From NCBI GenBank assembly GCA_034382075.1, contig JAXMOZ010000005.1, forward strand, positions 17,943 through 81,942: a DNA stretch of 64,000 nucleotides. The letters are read 5' to 3'. A model generated the notes under the pieces. The model saw only the letters and a list, made by a program, of their open reading frames with translations. It had not been told where the DNA came from and made no database searches. The position numbers and the translations under genes were made by a program. The stretch comes from JAEULH01 sp034382075 (GTDB lineage: Bacteria > Pseudomonadota > Alphaproteobacteria > Rhodospirillales > Defluviicoccaceae). Position 1 is the first letter of the stretch. The number at the start of each line of letters is the position of its first letter. Below are positions 1 through 8,475 of this stretch, one piece after another.

Positions 1-406
1 CCGCGGGAGGTTGCACACAAAAACCGCCGGCTTCCCGCGCGGCAGCCTCCCGGCGGGTTGAAGCTCGGACTCGCGTCCCGGATTGGCACCGCTGCTGGGG
101 ACATCATTCGGCGGCACCGTCCGGCCGCCTGCCGCATTCTCTTCTTCTTCCTCGTGGAGCGCCCGGCGGAACCACAGACGCAGCCGGGCGTTCCCTCTTG
201 GCCGCGGGGCTCTCGCTACGCGGAGATGAAGATGCGGCGCGAGCAGGCCGCCCTGGCCCCCGCCAATCGGCCCAAGGTGCGCTCCCCGGCGCCGATGCGG
301 AGGAGCCCCGGACCGCGAGCCGGCGCTGCGGCACTCGATCGGGTTCGCCGCGGCCGCGGCGAGCCCGCCGGGGCTCGATACCCGCAGCCGCCTTGGGGGA
401 CACGAC
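1..406. other. GC-rich leader region without a convincing gene
   Basis: No reading frame here resembles a known protein. The open frames on both strands are Arg/Ala/Pro-rich, as expected for chance frames in very GC-rich DNA. The only signal seen is a GGAAC-N16-CGTT promoter-like site at 168-192, pointing at the AI-2E transporter gene, plus the GGGGGA ribosome binding site at 395-400. If the promoter is real, the transcript has a leader of about 200 bases. Confidence 0.5.
168..192 (+). promoter_or_regulatory. Putative EcfG-type (general stress sigma) promoter
   Basis: GGAAC at 168-172, a 16-base spacer, then CGTT at 189-192. This fits the alphaproteobacterial extracytoplasmic stress sigma (EcfG) consensus GGAAC-N16/17-CGTT. 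It would start transcription near position 200, towards the AI-2E family transporter. The match is by eye; the motif is short, so a chance hit is possible. Confidence 0.45.
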
Positions 407-1456
407 GTGGAAAACAGCGGTTCCGCTCCGAACCCAAGCCCGACGCCGCTTGCCCAGTGGGTGTACAGGATGCTCATCGCGGCCGGCATCGCCGCTGTCC
501 TGCTGTTCCTGTGGCAGATCGCGAGCGTCCTGCTCCTCGCCTTCGGCGGGATCCTGCTCGCCGTCGGCCTGCGCGCCGCGGCCGCCTTCGTCAGCCGCTG
601 CACGAAGGTCCCGCAAGCTTGGGCCTTATGGCTCACGGCCGCCGGCCTGGCGCTGACTCTGGCCTGGGGCGGTTGGCTGCTGGGCGGACAAGTCGCTTCT
701 CAACTCGACGAGCTCTGGCGGCGGCTCCCCGACACCGTGCAGGCGGTTCGCGAGACGATCCGTGGGTCGGCGGTGGGAAGCGCACTGCCTGACCTGGAAA
801 CGCTGGCCGGCGGCCAGAGCAACCCCTTGCGCGAGCTGGGCGTGCTGACCTCGACGACGCTGGGCGGGATCGGCGACGTCCTCCTCATCGTCGTGATCGG
901 CCTTTATCTCGCGGCCAATCCGGCACCCTACCGGAGCGGCCTGCTGGCGCTGGTTCCGCTAGGGGGACGCGGCCGGACCAGCCGCGCTCTGGCCGCGACC
1001 GGCGAGGCGCTGCGGCTGTGGCTGGTGGGCAAGGTGATCGCGATGGTCGCGGTCGGCGGGATCACCGCTGCCGGCCTCTCGCTCATCGGGGTGCCGCTGG
1101 CGCTGTCGCTTGGGATCATCGCCGGGCTGCTCGACTTCGTGCCTTTCTTCGGGCCGATCGTGGCTGCGGTCCCGGGGCTCCTGATCGCCTTCTCGAGTTC
1201 GCCGCTGGATGCCCTGTACGCGGCGGGCGTCTACGCCGGCGTCCAGCAGCTGGAGGGCAACCTGATCACGCCGTTGGTGCAAAAGCAGGCGGTGCACGTC
1301 GAGCCGGTTCTGCTGATCCTCGGCGTCGTCGCCTTCGGTCTGGTCTTCGGCTTTCTCGGTGTCGTCTTCGGCGCCCCGCTCGTTGTCGTCGCGACGGTCC
1401 TGGTGAAGAAGCTCTACGTCGAACAGGCGCCCGGCGAGGGCGACGGCCGCGGCTAG
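407..1456 (+). CDS. AI-2E family transporter (PerM/UPF0118 type membrane protein)
   Basis: A 349-residue polytopic inner-membrane protein. The N-terminus has two close hydrophobic segments (about residues 20-60). A middle soluble-looking stretch follows (about 90-140, with the helical motif SQLDELWRRLPDTVQAV), and then several C-terminal membrane segments with the family-typical Gly/Pro-rich stretch around LLDFVPFFGPIVAAVPG. This is the layout and length of the AI-2E exporter/PerM family, whose members export small molecules or act as Na+/H+ antiporters; the substrate here is unknown. The start is GTG at 407, chosen because GGGGGA lies 6 bases upstream. A putative EcfG promoter lies upstream. 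The stop codon shares the CTAG at 1453-1456 with the stop of the opposing SYLF gene. Confidence 0.85.
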   Translation: MENSGSAPNPSPTPLAQWVYRMLIAAGIAAVLLFLWQIASVLLLAFGGILLAVGLRAAAAFVSRCTKVPQAWALWLTAAGLALTLAWGGWLLGGQVASQLDELWRRLPDTVQAVRETIRGSAVGSALPDLETLAGGQSNPLRELGVLTSTTLGGIGDVLLIVVIGLYLAANPAPYRSGLLALVPLGGRGRTSRALAATGEALRLWLVGKVIAMVAVGGITAAGLSLIGVPLALSLGIIAGLLDFVPFFGPIVAAVPGLLIAFSSSPLDALYAAGVYAGVQQLEGNLITPLVQKQAVHVEPVLLILGVVAFGLVFGFLGVVFGAPLVVVATVLVKKLYVEQAPGEGDGRG

Positions 1457-2151
1457 CGCGGCAGCACGCGGGGCGGGGGCAGAGCCAGGAGGCTCTCGCG
1501 GAGCCGATCGGCCGCCGGCAGCCGAGGAAGCTTCCCAGGCACGACGTCGCTGGGCGACAGCGGCGAGCCGTAGTAGGCCTCGGCGCAGGCAGGCAGCGGC
1601 GACAGCCGGGTTCCGGAAGCGTCGGCGCGGGGATCCGAGAGGAAGATCATGACGTCCGGCAGGAGCTCCATTCCCAAGGTCCCTTCGACGCCGGGGCCGG
1701 GCGCCACGAACGTGAGCGGGCCGTCACGCTTCAGCTCCAGCCCTCCGTCCAGGATCCGCTCGACGCCGCTGCGGTTCAAGACCAGCAGAGCGGCATCGAC
1801 GGCCGCGGTCCCGGCGGCGGGCAGGCCCGGCATCTCCGCCGCGTAGAACCACGGATAGCTCCATTCGCCGGCGGGACCGTCGCGGACGAGAAACACGGCA
1901 GGACCGGAGGAGCCGACGGCCGGCGCGATCAGGGCGCCCTCCGCCTGGGCAAGGCGGGCGGCGAAGGCGGCGTCGCGGCGGTCCGACTTGAGGTGCTCGA
2001 CGACGTCGTGCGCCCTCTCCACGGCGGCGGCGGCGATCGCGGCCGAGCAAACCTCCGCCGCAGCCGCCGCGGGACTGCCGCCGGGGCGGGCGGCAGCAGC
2101 CGCGAGCAAGAGCGCTGTGCAGGCGGCCCCGATCCTCACTGCTCCCCACAT
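1453..2151 (-). CDS. Secreted SYLF (YSC84-like lipid-binding) domain protein
   Basis: A 232-residue protein with an Ala-rich N-terminal signal peptide (about residues 1-30). The rest fits the SYLF/YSC84 lipid-binding fold: a long helix (AFAARLAQAEGALIAPAV), the segment DAALLVLNRSGVERILDG that matches the family's 'LVxxxxAxxxLL' helix, a Gly/Pro-rich strand region, and the end motif EAYYGSPLSPSDVV, close to the typical AYYG-x-P-x-S-x-x-D/V. Bacterial members are usually periplasmic or outer-membrane linked proteins of poorly known role, often stress induced. It converges with the AI-2E transporter; the two stop codons overlap in a CTAG. The start is the only ATG that gives a full signal peptide; no strong ribosome binding site is seen. 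Confidence 0.7.
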   Translation of the reverse strand: MWGAVRIGAACTALLLAAAAARPGGSPAAAAAEVCSAAIAAAAVERAHDVVEHLKSDRRDAAFAARLAQAEGALIAPAVGSSGPAVFLVRDGPAGEWSYPWFYAAEMPGLPAAGTAAVDAALLVLNRSGVERILDGGLELKRDGPLTFVAPGPGVEGTLGMELLPDVMIFLSDPRADASGTRLSPLPACAEAYYGSPLSPSDVVPGKLPRLPAADRLRESLLALPPPRVLPR

Positions 2152-2321
2152 CGTTCCAGCTCCATCGCCGCAGGCCGGTGGCTGCCGAACGGTAGCCGCC
2201 GAGACGGAAGCGGCCCTCGGTTCCCCTCACGCCTCAGAGCAAACGGCGGGCGCGCCATGTAGTTCCGCCGGGTCGGCGGCGTCCTCTCGTGGCAGAGAAG
2301 CCGACGACGTCGGCGCCGCCC

Positions 2322-2690
2322 TTAGCCCAGGTGGCTGCCCTGCTGTTTCGCGACCTGCGCCAACGCAGGGAGCGGCGCACCGTCCTCGCTAAGCGCAAGG
2401 ACCGCGTCGCCGATGGCGTAGACATGCTCGCGCCCCGGGCGCCATCTCCGTCTTCTCGAAGGCGAGCAGCAGCTGGGCGCGGATGTCCCGCGCGTCCTCA
2501 ATCCCCTTCACCCCCTGGGCGTATCGCGCCCAAACGCCGCGGCCGAAATAGTTGTAAAGCGAGCCCGTCGCGACGACGAGCCGGTCTTAGGCAATCTCCT
2601 GGCCGTGGCTCAGGTCAGCACTTGGCGGGCGGTGTCGACCCCGGTACCCTCGCCGAGGATCACGCCGACGCTCTGGACCGATGACCACGT
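2322..2690 (-). pseudogene. Decayed type II NADH dehydrogenase (NDH-2) fragment
   Basis: Read on the minus strand, three pieces of an NDH-2-like FAD oxidoreductase line up in the right order. Around 2690-2625 lies GVILGEGTGVDTARQVL (family: xVxxGEVTGID). From 2586 down to about 2440 lies DRLVVATGSLYNYFGRGVW, followed by GIEDARDIRAQLLLAFEKTEM (family: YDxLVLATGSxxNYFG...IEDAxxIRxxILLAFE). From 2432 down to 2325 lies EHVYAIGDAVLALSEDG, then PLPALAQVAKQQGSHLG. They are broken by frame changes, by an in-frame TAA at 2587-2589 where the family has Tyr, and by a deletion near 2435 that removes the NADH-binding Rossmann domain. The N-terminal FAD motif and the C-terminal membrane anchor are also absent. 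It cannot encode a working enzyme. Confidence 0.8.
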
Positions 2691-2929
2691 GCTCGCCCGC
2701 CTCGGCGTTCTGCGCCGCTTCCGATCGCGCCTGCATGCCCAGCCCCCGCCCATGGTCGACCGAGGTCAACAGCCGCGGGAGAGCGCGGTTCCAGAGGGCA
2801 GCGTACTGCGCCGCTGCGTCATCCATGGTCCGCTGGCAAACGGCTGGCGAAGGGCCCGCGCGCGACCATCCGCGGCATGACCTGGGGGCGCGCTTCCCGA
2901 TCTGAAGGCGCTCGCGGAGGCGATGGCAT
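2691..2929. other. Gene-poor stretch beside the NDH-2 remnant
   Basis: This stretch lies between the NDH-2 fragments and the stop of exoD. A minus-strand frame here (LWNRALPRLLTSVDHGRGLG) runs into the NDH-2 fragment frame, but I do not recognise it as part of that enzyme. It may be the remains of another gene brought next to it by deletion. No ribosome binding site, hairpin or known motif was found. Confidence 0.3.
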
Positions 2930-3523
2930 TCAGGCGCTGAAGCCGAAGTGCCAGACCGCCGCCGGCACGGCCGCCAGCAGGATCAGGGACGCCAGGACGA
3001 GCGCCCCGTCCCGTGTCAACAGGCCGGCGGCGAAGAAGGCAATTACGGCGGAGGCGACGGAGCCTGAGGTTGGGATCGCTTCCATGAACGGCATGAAGAG
3101 GGTGAGCCCCAGGACCAGGATCAGCGGCAGCCAGATCCAGGGCCGGCGGAGCAGCAGCGTGAGCCGCGGCTTCATGTAGCGCTCCACAAACCGCACCGGC
3201 CTGCGCAGCCAACCGATCCCCTTGCAGAGCTTCTCGGTCGACATTCGCCGCCGGATGATGAAGCCCGGCAGCCACACACAGTCCCGCCCGGCGATCATTT
3301 GCACGACGAGGATGAAGACGATCGCGGCAACCGTTGCCGTGACGCCCGGAATGGCGCTCGCCGGCGAAAGCGAGATGAGCGAGAACACCAGCATCAGTGA
3401 AGCGAAAGACTTCCGCCCGAGTTGCTGTACCACTTCCTCGACCGCGATGCTCTCGCCATGGACAGCACTCTCCAGCTCATTGAGAACCTCACTGAGCGCA
3501 CGCGCGCGTTCCGATGCCATCAT
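2930..3523 (-). CDS. exoD: ExoD family exopolysaccharide synthesis protein
   Basis: A 197-residue membrane protein of ExoD length. The N-terminal cytosolic helix (ALSEVLNELESAVHG, then IAVEEVVQQLGRKSFASL) leads into a hydrophobic segment with the family hallmark LISLSPASAIPGVTAT. A basic loop (WLRRPVRFVERYMKPRL) and two to three more membrane segments follow. ExoD was named for a role in exopolysaccharide production and alkaline tolerance in rhizobia; its biochemical function is not established. The start at 3523 follows a GGGGTGAG ribosome binding site; ATG at 3520 is an equally possible start. It is a single gene, divergent from the DUF3008 gene across a 447-base gap. Confidence 0.88.
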   Translation of the reverse strand: MMASERARALSEVLNELESAVHGESIAVEEVVQQLGRKSFASLMLVFSLISLSPASAIPGVTATVAAIVFILVVQMIAGRDCVWLPGFIIRRRMSTEKLCKGIGWLRRPVRFVERYMKPRLTLLLRRPWIWLPLILVLGLTLFMPFMEAIPTSGSVASAVIAFFAAGLLTRDGALVLASLILLAAVPAAVWHFGFSA

Positions 3524-3970
3524 CTCACCCCTGGCTGCCTACGCCGCAGGACCACCCATGCCGCTACGCGCTCCCCGCCCCGTTAAAGTCGGCGAACGCG
3601 GACTCATCAACGGCCGCTTCGACTCTTCGGCGTCGCCGCCCCACGCCCGGCCGCACACTCGCCTCCGCCACGTTCGCACCGCGCAGGCAGCGACCTTTTC
3701 CCGCGGTCGCCGCCTGCGCCGCTCGCATGGTGCGGACCGGGGAGCGGCGCCGCTGCATCGGAAGATAACCGTTCGTTGCGATGGCCCAGGCGAAGCGTAC
3801 CTCCCGCCGTTGACGCGCACTGTCGCCGGATAAGGCCGGTCGGCCGTAAGACCCCTAAGATCGGAGCCGTCGGGAACGCTTGGCCGCGAGGAGAAAAACG
3901 CCAGGAGAGGAAAGCGGCCAGCCGCGCGGCCGGCGGTAACTCCAAGAGGCGGACGGAAGGACGCTTAGCG
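3524..3970. other. Divergent intergenic region between exoD and the DUF3008 gene
   Basis: No supported gene. The frames are short and Arg-rich. A GGAAC at 3873-3877 has no GTT at the required spacing, so it is not called a promoter. GGAAGGA, about 9 bases before the ATG at 3971, serves as the ribosome binding site of the next gene. Confidence 0.4.
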
Positions 3971-4162
3971 ATGACCAAGGCCGAGTCGAAAAAGCAGCAG
4001 ATGGCGGCGGGAGCCGCTTTGTCGGCCAAGCGAGGCGAACGGCCGAAGTCGAGCTTGCAGGGTGCGTCCAAGGGCATGGTCGAGAGCATGGACGAAGAGC
4101 AGCTTCACGACATGGCGAGCACCAAGCGCAAGGGCAAGCCGAAGAATGCGGAACGCGAGTGA
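3971..4162 (+). CDS. Small DUF3008 family protein
   Basis: A 63-residue, highly charged protein that matches the whole of the DUF3008 family. It has SKKQQMAAGAALSAKRGE at residues 5-22, then SSLQGASKGMVESMDEEQL, and ends with MASTKRKGKPKNAERE. The pattern 'K-x-Q-Q-x-A-A-G-A-A-L-x-A-K-R-G' and 'L-x-x-M-A-S-T-K-x-K-G-x-P' is diagnostic. The function is unknown; members are common in stress-tolerant proteobacteria and have been linked to desiccation- or stress-induced proteins by context only. ATG 3971 was chosen over the longer upstream frame because the family starts here and a GGAAGGA site precedes it. The TGA stop overlaps the GTG from which the AsmA frame can start (GTGA). Confidence 0.85.
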   Translation: MTKAESKKQQMAAGAALSAKRGERPKSSLQGASKGMVESMDEEQLHDMASTKRKGKPKNAERE

Positions 4163-6345
4163 GGGGCATGTGGCGCAGGGGCCGGCTGTTCTGGCAGCGC
4201 CGCGTTCTCCGGCGATTGCAACTCCCCCGGCACCGCTCGGCCTCGTTGCGTCCTGGCGGGGGCGCGAGGACCTTCCGCCGCCGGGGCCGTGCCGGCGGCC
4301 ATTTCCTGCCAGTTGCCCGGGACGAGTCGGCCACCGGCGTGGGCAGGCGTCATCATGCCGTCCCGGTCGGCCTCCTGGCAGCGGCCGGGTTCGGTATAGC
4401 GGTTTGCGTGCGGGCGCTCGCGGCGGAAGCGCAGGGCGAAGACGTGGGTGCCGCCGAAGCGCTGGCCGCGGTTACCCAGGGCGAGCTGGCATCGTTCATC
4501 GAAGAAGCGGTAGAGGCCTACACCGGTCGCGACGTATCGATCGGTCGCTTCGACGTAAATCTCGACTGGGAGGCGCTCGAGGTGCTGGCCAACGACGTGT
4601 CGCTAGCGAACGCGGACTGGGCGGCGGGGGCGCCGATGCTCGCCGTGAGGTCGGTGCGGGCGAAGCTCGATCCCGCCGCGTTGCTCTCCGGCCGCCTCGT
4701 TCTTCCACTGGCGGAGATCTCTGGCGCGAAGCTGATCTATGCGATCAACGAAGCCGGACAAAGCAATCTGCCGGTACAACAGCAGGCAAGCGAAGACGAG
4801 CGCCCATTCCGGGCAAAGGAGCTGCCGCTCGTTCGCGACTTGAAGCTCGACGACGTCAAGATCGTTTACAGCAATCGCGTGACCGGCGCCGACACCGTCA
4901 TGGATCTGGCAGCCGCCTCGTTCAGCGCACCGGAAGGGGAAGGCATGTCGCTGTCCGTCGACGGCTTCTACGAGGGCCTGCCCCTCAAGGTCAGTGGTTC
5001 GGGTGGCTCCTGGCGCGCGCTGACGCAACCGGACGACGACGCCTTTGCGCTCGATGTTGCAGCTTCTGTCGGCCCACTCTCGGCGAAGGCCTCGGGGACG
5101 GTTGCGGAGCCGTTTGCGGGCCGGGGTATGGATCTCGCGGTGCGCGTGGAGGGCGATGAAGTGCCCGCGGTCTTTCCCATTAATAACGCCATCGTTGCGC
5201 CGACGCCCTCGCTCGCCTTGTCGACCAGGCTGACCACCGAAGAGGACACAAAGCGCCGGAAGGTTTGGTCGCTTTCCGATTTCAAGGCGCGCCTCGACGA
5301 CACCGAGGTGACGGGCGAGCTGACGCTGGTCGCGACGAACGACAGGCGGCGGGTGGCTGGATCCCTTCGGGCCGAGCCCTTCCACCTTGACGACATCGTT
5401 GCGTTCTTCAGCGGGCCTGATCAGGACGAGGGGCCCGAGGAGGAAGCCGACGGCCAGGTGTTGCCCGACGAGCAGCTGCAACTCTCCTTTTTCCAAAGGC
5501 TGGACGCCGACCTCGACCTCGATCTCCTCGACGTGCGCATGGCGGGCATGCCTCTCGACCGCCTGTCGGTCGAACTGGCCCTTGAGGACGGCATTTTGCG
5601 CCTCCAGCCCATGCACGCGACGCAGGACGGCGCCGAGGTCACGATCTTCATGTCGCTGTACTCGGAGGCTGAGCCCGTGCAGACGGACGTCAAGTTGCAA
5701 CTCCGTCGGCTCAGCCTCGACCGCATCGTGCCCGATCTTCCGGTTGCCGCTGTGCCGCTCACCGGCCGGCTAGGCGGCGAGATCTCGCTCGGAGCGCACG
5801 GCAACTCCGTGGCTGAGCTGCTCGGAAGCGCCAGCGGCGACATCTTGCTGGCGATGGACAGAGGTCAAATCAGCGGCCTGCTCATCGAGTTGCTGGGCAT
5901 CGACATCGTAGAGTCCTTGGGGCTGGTCGTTACGGAGGAAGATCACGACGATTCGGTACCGATCCGCTGCGCCATTGCTGATCTCGCGCTCGACGAAGGG
6001 CGCGCGAACATCAAGCACTTCATTATCGACACGCGGGACACCCTGATAAGGGCGGAGGGTACAATCGACCTTGGCGAGGAGACCCTGGATGTCAAGGTCG
6101 TCCCCCATCCGAAAGACTTCAGCCTGCTCAGCCTTCGCTCGACCATCGGCATCGGGGGAACCTTCGCTCAGCCGCAGGTTTTTCCCGATCCCGTCGGCCT
6201 TGGCGTCGAGGACACGGCGGACAAGGTCGCCAACGCCATTCTCGCCCCCATCCTCGGCCTGTTGCCACCCATCGACACTGGACTAGGAGGGGACAGCCAG
6301 TGCCGCAAGCTGCTCGAGCAGGCGAAAGGAGGCTCGCCGAGCTGA
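4159..6345 (+). CDS. AsmA family protein
   Basis: Up to 728 residues. After a basic N-terminus comes a single hydrophobic anchor (about residues 68-88), then a long beta-rich periplasmic region. The C-terminal half has the AsmA/DUF748-type pattern: LDADLDLDLLDVRMAGMPLDR, the repeated 'L-x-L-x-D-G-x-L-R-L-x-P' strand (LALEDGILRLQPMHA), LSLDRIVPDLP, the segment GDILLAMDRGQISGLLIEL, and a conserved end (IRAEGTIDLGEETLDVKV, then FSLLSLRSTIGIGGTFAQP). AsmA-like proteins bridge inner and outer membranes and are linked to phospholipid transport or outer-membrane homeostasis. The first 60 residues are Arg-rich and unlike the family, so GTG at 4339 (VGRRHHAVPVGLLAAA) is a likely true start. Confidence 0.8.
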   Translation: MRGMWRRGRLFWQRRVLRRLQLPRHRSASLRPGGGARTFRRRGRAGGHFLPVARDESATGVGRRHHAVPVGLLAAAGFGIAVCVRALAAEAQGEDVGAAEALAAVTQGELASFIEEAVEAYTGRDVSIGRFDVNLDWEALEVLANDVSLANADWAAGAPMLAVRSVRAKLDPAALLSGRLVLPLAEISGAKLIYAINEAGQSNLPVQQQASEDERPFRAKELPLVRDLKLDDVKIVYSNRVTGADTVMDLAAASFSAPEGEGMSLSVDGFYEGLPLKVSGSGGSWRALTQPDDDAFALDVAASVGPLSAKASGTVAEPFAGRGMDLAVRVEGDEVPAVFPINNAIVAPTPSLALSTRLTTEEDTKRRKVWSLSDFKARLDDTEVTGELTLVATNDRRRVAGSLRAEPFHLDDIVAFFSGPDQDEGPEEEADGQVLPDEQLQLSFFQRLDADLDLDLLDVRMAGMPLDRLSVELALEDGILRLQPMHATQDGAEVTIFMSLYSEAEPVQTDVKLQLRRLSLDRIVPDLPVAAVPLTGRLGGEISLGAHGNSVAELLGSASGDILLAMDRGQISGLLIELLGIDIVESLGLVVTEEDHDDSVPIRCAIADLALDEGRANIKHFIIDTRDTLIRAEGTIDLGEETLDVKVVPHPKDFSLLSLRSTIGIGGTFAQPQVFPDPVGLGVEDTADKVANAILAPILGLLPPIDTGLGGDSQCRKLLEQAKGGSPS

Positions 6346-6474
6346 CGACGAGCTCTCTCACGACCGCCGGCGTTGCCCGGTCCTGGCAAGGGAGCCTGGG
6401 AGGCAGGTCGCGCCCTGCCCGGAACCGAGTGCCGAAGGGGCGCCTTTGACAGCACGAATTGCAAGGAGGCGCTG

Positions 6475-7641
6475 GTGGAGCAGGTTTTCGAGGCGGCCTA
6501 CACGTCGGGGGGAATGCTGTGGAAGGCGCTATGGGCTCTGATCTTCGGCTATCTGATTTCCGCTGGGATCCAGGTGCTGGTCACCAAGCAACAGATGGCC
6601 GATCTCCTCGGCAGCCGGGGCATCCGGCAAGCCAGCCTCTCCGGCCTCTTCGGCTTCATTTCCTCCTCGTGCTCGTTCGCCGCGCTTGCAGCGTCCCGCT
6701 CCGTGTACGTCAAGGGTGCGGCCGCTCCCAACGCGCTCGCGTTCCTGATTGCCTCCACCAATCTCGTCCTCGAGCTCGGCGTCGTCCTGTGGGTGCTGCT
6801 CGGCTGGAAGTTCACCCTGGCCAACTTCCTCCTCGGCGGGCTGATGATCGTTTACGCCTACGCCCTGAGCAGCGTCTGGTTACCGCAAGGTCTCGCGGAG
6901 CAGGCGAGACGGAACGCCGAGCACGCCCAGCGCCGCGAGGGCATGGACATGCAGCACGGGATGGGCGGTGACTGGCGCAAGACGCTCGCCTCCCGGAAGG
7001 GCTGGAGCCGGATCGCCGAGGCGTTCTTCATGGAATGGAAGATGGTGTGGAAGGAAATCCTCTTCGGCTTCACGATCGCCGGGTTCATCTCGGTGTTCGT
7101 GCCGCAGGCGTTCTGGAACGCGTTGTTTCTGATCGACACGGAGGGCGGCGCGGCGGATCCTTCGCTGTGGGTCGTCGTGGAAAACGCGCTGGTTGCGCCG
7201 GTCGTCGCCTTCTTCACCTTCATCGGCTCCATGGGTAATGTTCCGCTGGCCGCGATGCTTTGGTCCCGCGAGGCTTCGTTTGGTGGCGTGGTGGCCTTCC
7301 TCGGCGCGGATCTGGTCGCGGCGACGGTGGTCTGGGTACACGCGAAGTACTACGGGTGGAAGTTTGCCCTCTACGCGTCCATGTTGCTCTACGTCTGCAT
7401 GGTGGTAGCGGGTGTAACCGTTCACCTGATCTTTCAGTTATTCGAAATTCTGCCGACAGAACGACCTTCACTTCGGGAGATGGTGCGCTTCGAGATCGAC
7501 CACACGTTTTTCCTGAACGTCGGTTTTGCCATCGTCGCGGCGCTCCTGCTCTGGCTGCACCTCGGCGGCTCGGGCGGCGGCTCGGGCGGCGGCTCGGCGC
7601 CAGGGCGGCAAGCGGAGCAGGTTCGAGTCGCGGGCGACTGA
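6475..7641 (+). CDS. ArsP/DUF318-type permease
   Basis: A 388-residue polytopic membrane protein of the 'permease' family PF03773 (ArsP/UPF0718). The family signature of small-residue pairs is seen: FGFISSSCSFAALAASRSVYVKGAAAPNALAFLIAS in the first half, and VVAFFTFIGSMGNVPLAAMLWSREASFGG in the second half, giving the usual two-fold repeat. A basic cytosolic loop rich in His and Met (AEHAQRREGMDMQHGMGG) separates the halves. The role is probably export or import of a metal(loid) or small organic compound; the substrate is not known. The start is GTG 6475, with AAGGAGG at 6463-6469, rather than the longer frame from 6373. The C-terminus ends in a Gly-Ser repeat tail, which is unusual for the family. 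Confidence 0.8.
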   Translation: MEQVFEAAYTSGGMLWKALWALIFGYLISAGIQVLVTKQQMADLLGSRGIRQASLSGLFGFISSSCSFAALAASRSVYVKGAAAPNALAFLIASTNLVLELGVVLWVLLGWKFTLANFLLGGLMIVYAYALSSVWLPQGLAEQARRNAEHAQRREGMDMQHGMGGDWRKTLASRKGWSRIAEAFFMEWKMVWKEILFGFTIAGFISVFVPQAFWNALFLIDTEGGAADPSLWVVVENALVAPVVAFFTFIGSMGNVPLAAMLWSREASFGGVVAFLGADLVAATVVWVHAKYYGWKFALYASMLLYVCMVVAGVTVHLIFQLFEILPTERPSLREMVRFEIDHTFFLNVGFAIVAALLLWLHLGGSGGGSGGGSAPGRQAEQVRVAGD

Positions 7642-7764
7642 CGGGGCACTCGCCCGTCGTGGCGGCGCCGGTGCCGTTGCTGCGGTCGAGCCGCCGCCCG
7701 AGCCTCGATCCTCGTTCATTCGCCTGTACTGCCGCCGCTTGCCCGGCGCAGGGGCGTCGGCAGC

Positions 7765-7789
7765 GGAACCTGATCAAGCCTGGCCTGTT
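7765..7789 (+). promoter_or_regulatory. Putative EcfG-type promoter for the PRC-barrel/SDR unit
   Basis: GGAAC at 7765-7769, a 16-base spacer and TGTT at 7786-7789. This fits the EcfG consensus except for T in place of the first C of CGTT. Transcription would start near 7797, about 48 bases before the GTG of the PRC-barrel gene. Confidence 0.45.
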
Positions 7790-7844
7790 TCTGGAACAGA
7801 GAAGAGCGAGGCCTGTCCGGTCGCGCAGACGGGAGGAAAACCAC

Positions 7845-8438
7845 GTGCCGCTGCAAGCAAACCTGTTCGTAGCGTTCCTTGTGCTCGGATCGTGCTTCTT
7901 GACCCCCGTCGCGCACACCCAGCAGCGCGAGGCCGTCGAGGTCGGTGACTTCATCGGACTCCCGATCATCGGCGACGAGGACAGCGGCGTCGCCGAGGTT
8001 ACGGACGTCTTGATCAGCTACGACGGCCGGATCTCGGCGTTCATCGCCACTTTGTCCGGCCGCGACAGCGAGGGCGAGCGCGTTCGCGTCCCATGGTCGG
8101 ACGTTACTGTCCAACTTGACCCGCTGCAGGTGGAACTGACCGAAACCGCGGGCGACTTCGTCCCCTATCCGGAACCGCCGGCGGGAACGCTGGGCGACAT
8201 CGACGGGGCGCTGGCCACCCTGGTGATCGGGGCGCCGGCGAAGACCAGGCTCGGCGAGCGCGTGGGGGAGGTCCTGGGCCTCAGCGCCACCAGCGAAGGC
8301 CGGGTGATCGGTGCCACGATTTCCCGGGGCGACACGCCGATGCCGCTGCCCTGGAGCTTCGTGGAGATCCGGCCCGAGCGTCCGATAACGGCGGTCGCAA
8401 GCGACGTCGAGCCCGTGGTGATCATTGACCGGAACTGA
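7845..8438 (+). CDS. Secreted PRC-barrel domain protein
   Basis: A 197-residue protein. It has a hydrophobic signal peptide (about residues 1-25, ending near VAHTQQ), then a PRC-barrel-like segment (EVGDFIGLPIIGDEDSGVAEVTDVLISYDGRISAFIATL). The C-terminal half resembles a second, weaker barrel (LGERVGEVLGLSATSEGRVIGATI). PRC barrels bind RNA, proteins or quinone-linked partners; exported versions in alphaproteobacteria are mostly uncharacterised and often stress induced. The start is GTG 7845, preceded by GGGAGGAAAA; the frame upstream of this is an Arg-rich shadow. The SDR gene begins 37 bases downstream, so the two are probably cotranscribed from the EcfG-like promoter at 7765. Confidence 0.75.
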   Translation: MPLQANLFVAFLVLGSCFLTPVAHTQQREAVEVGDFIGLPIIGDEDSGVAEVTDVLISYDGRISAFIATLSGRDSEGERVRVPWSDVTVQLDPLQVELTETAGDFVPYPEPPAGTLGDIDGALATLVIGAPAKTRLGERVGEVLGLSATSEGRVIGATISRGDTPMPLPWSFVEIRPERPITAVASDVEPVVIIDRN

Positions 8439-8475
8439 GGGAACATGGGCTGTCGACGCCGAAGGAGCGCAAAGC

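Noticed and set aside
3873..3877. GGAAC upstream of the DUF3008 gene as an EcfG promoter
   Set aside because: No GTT element lies 16-18 bases downstream.
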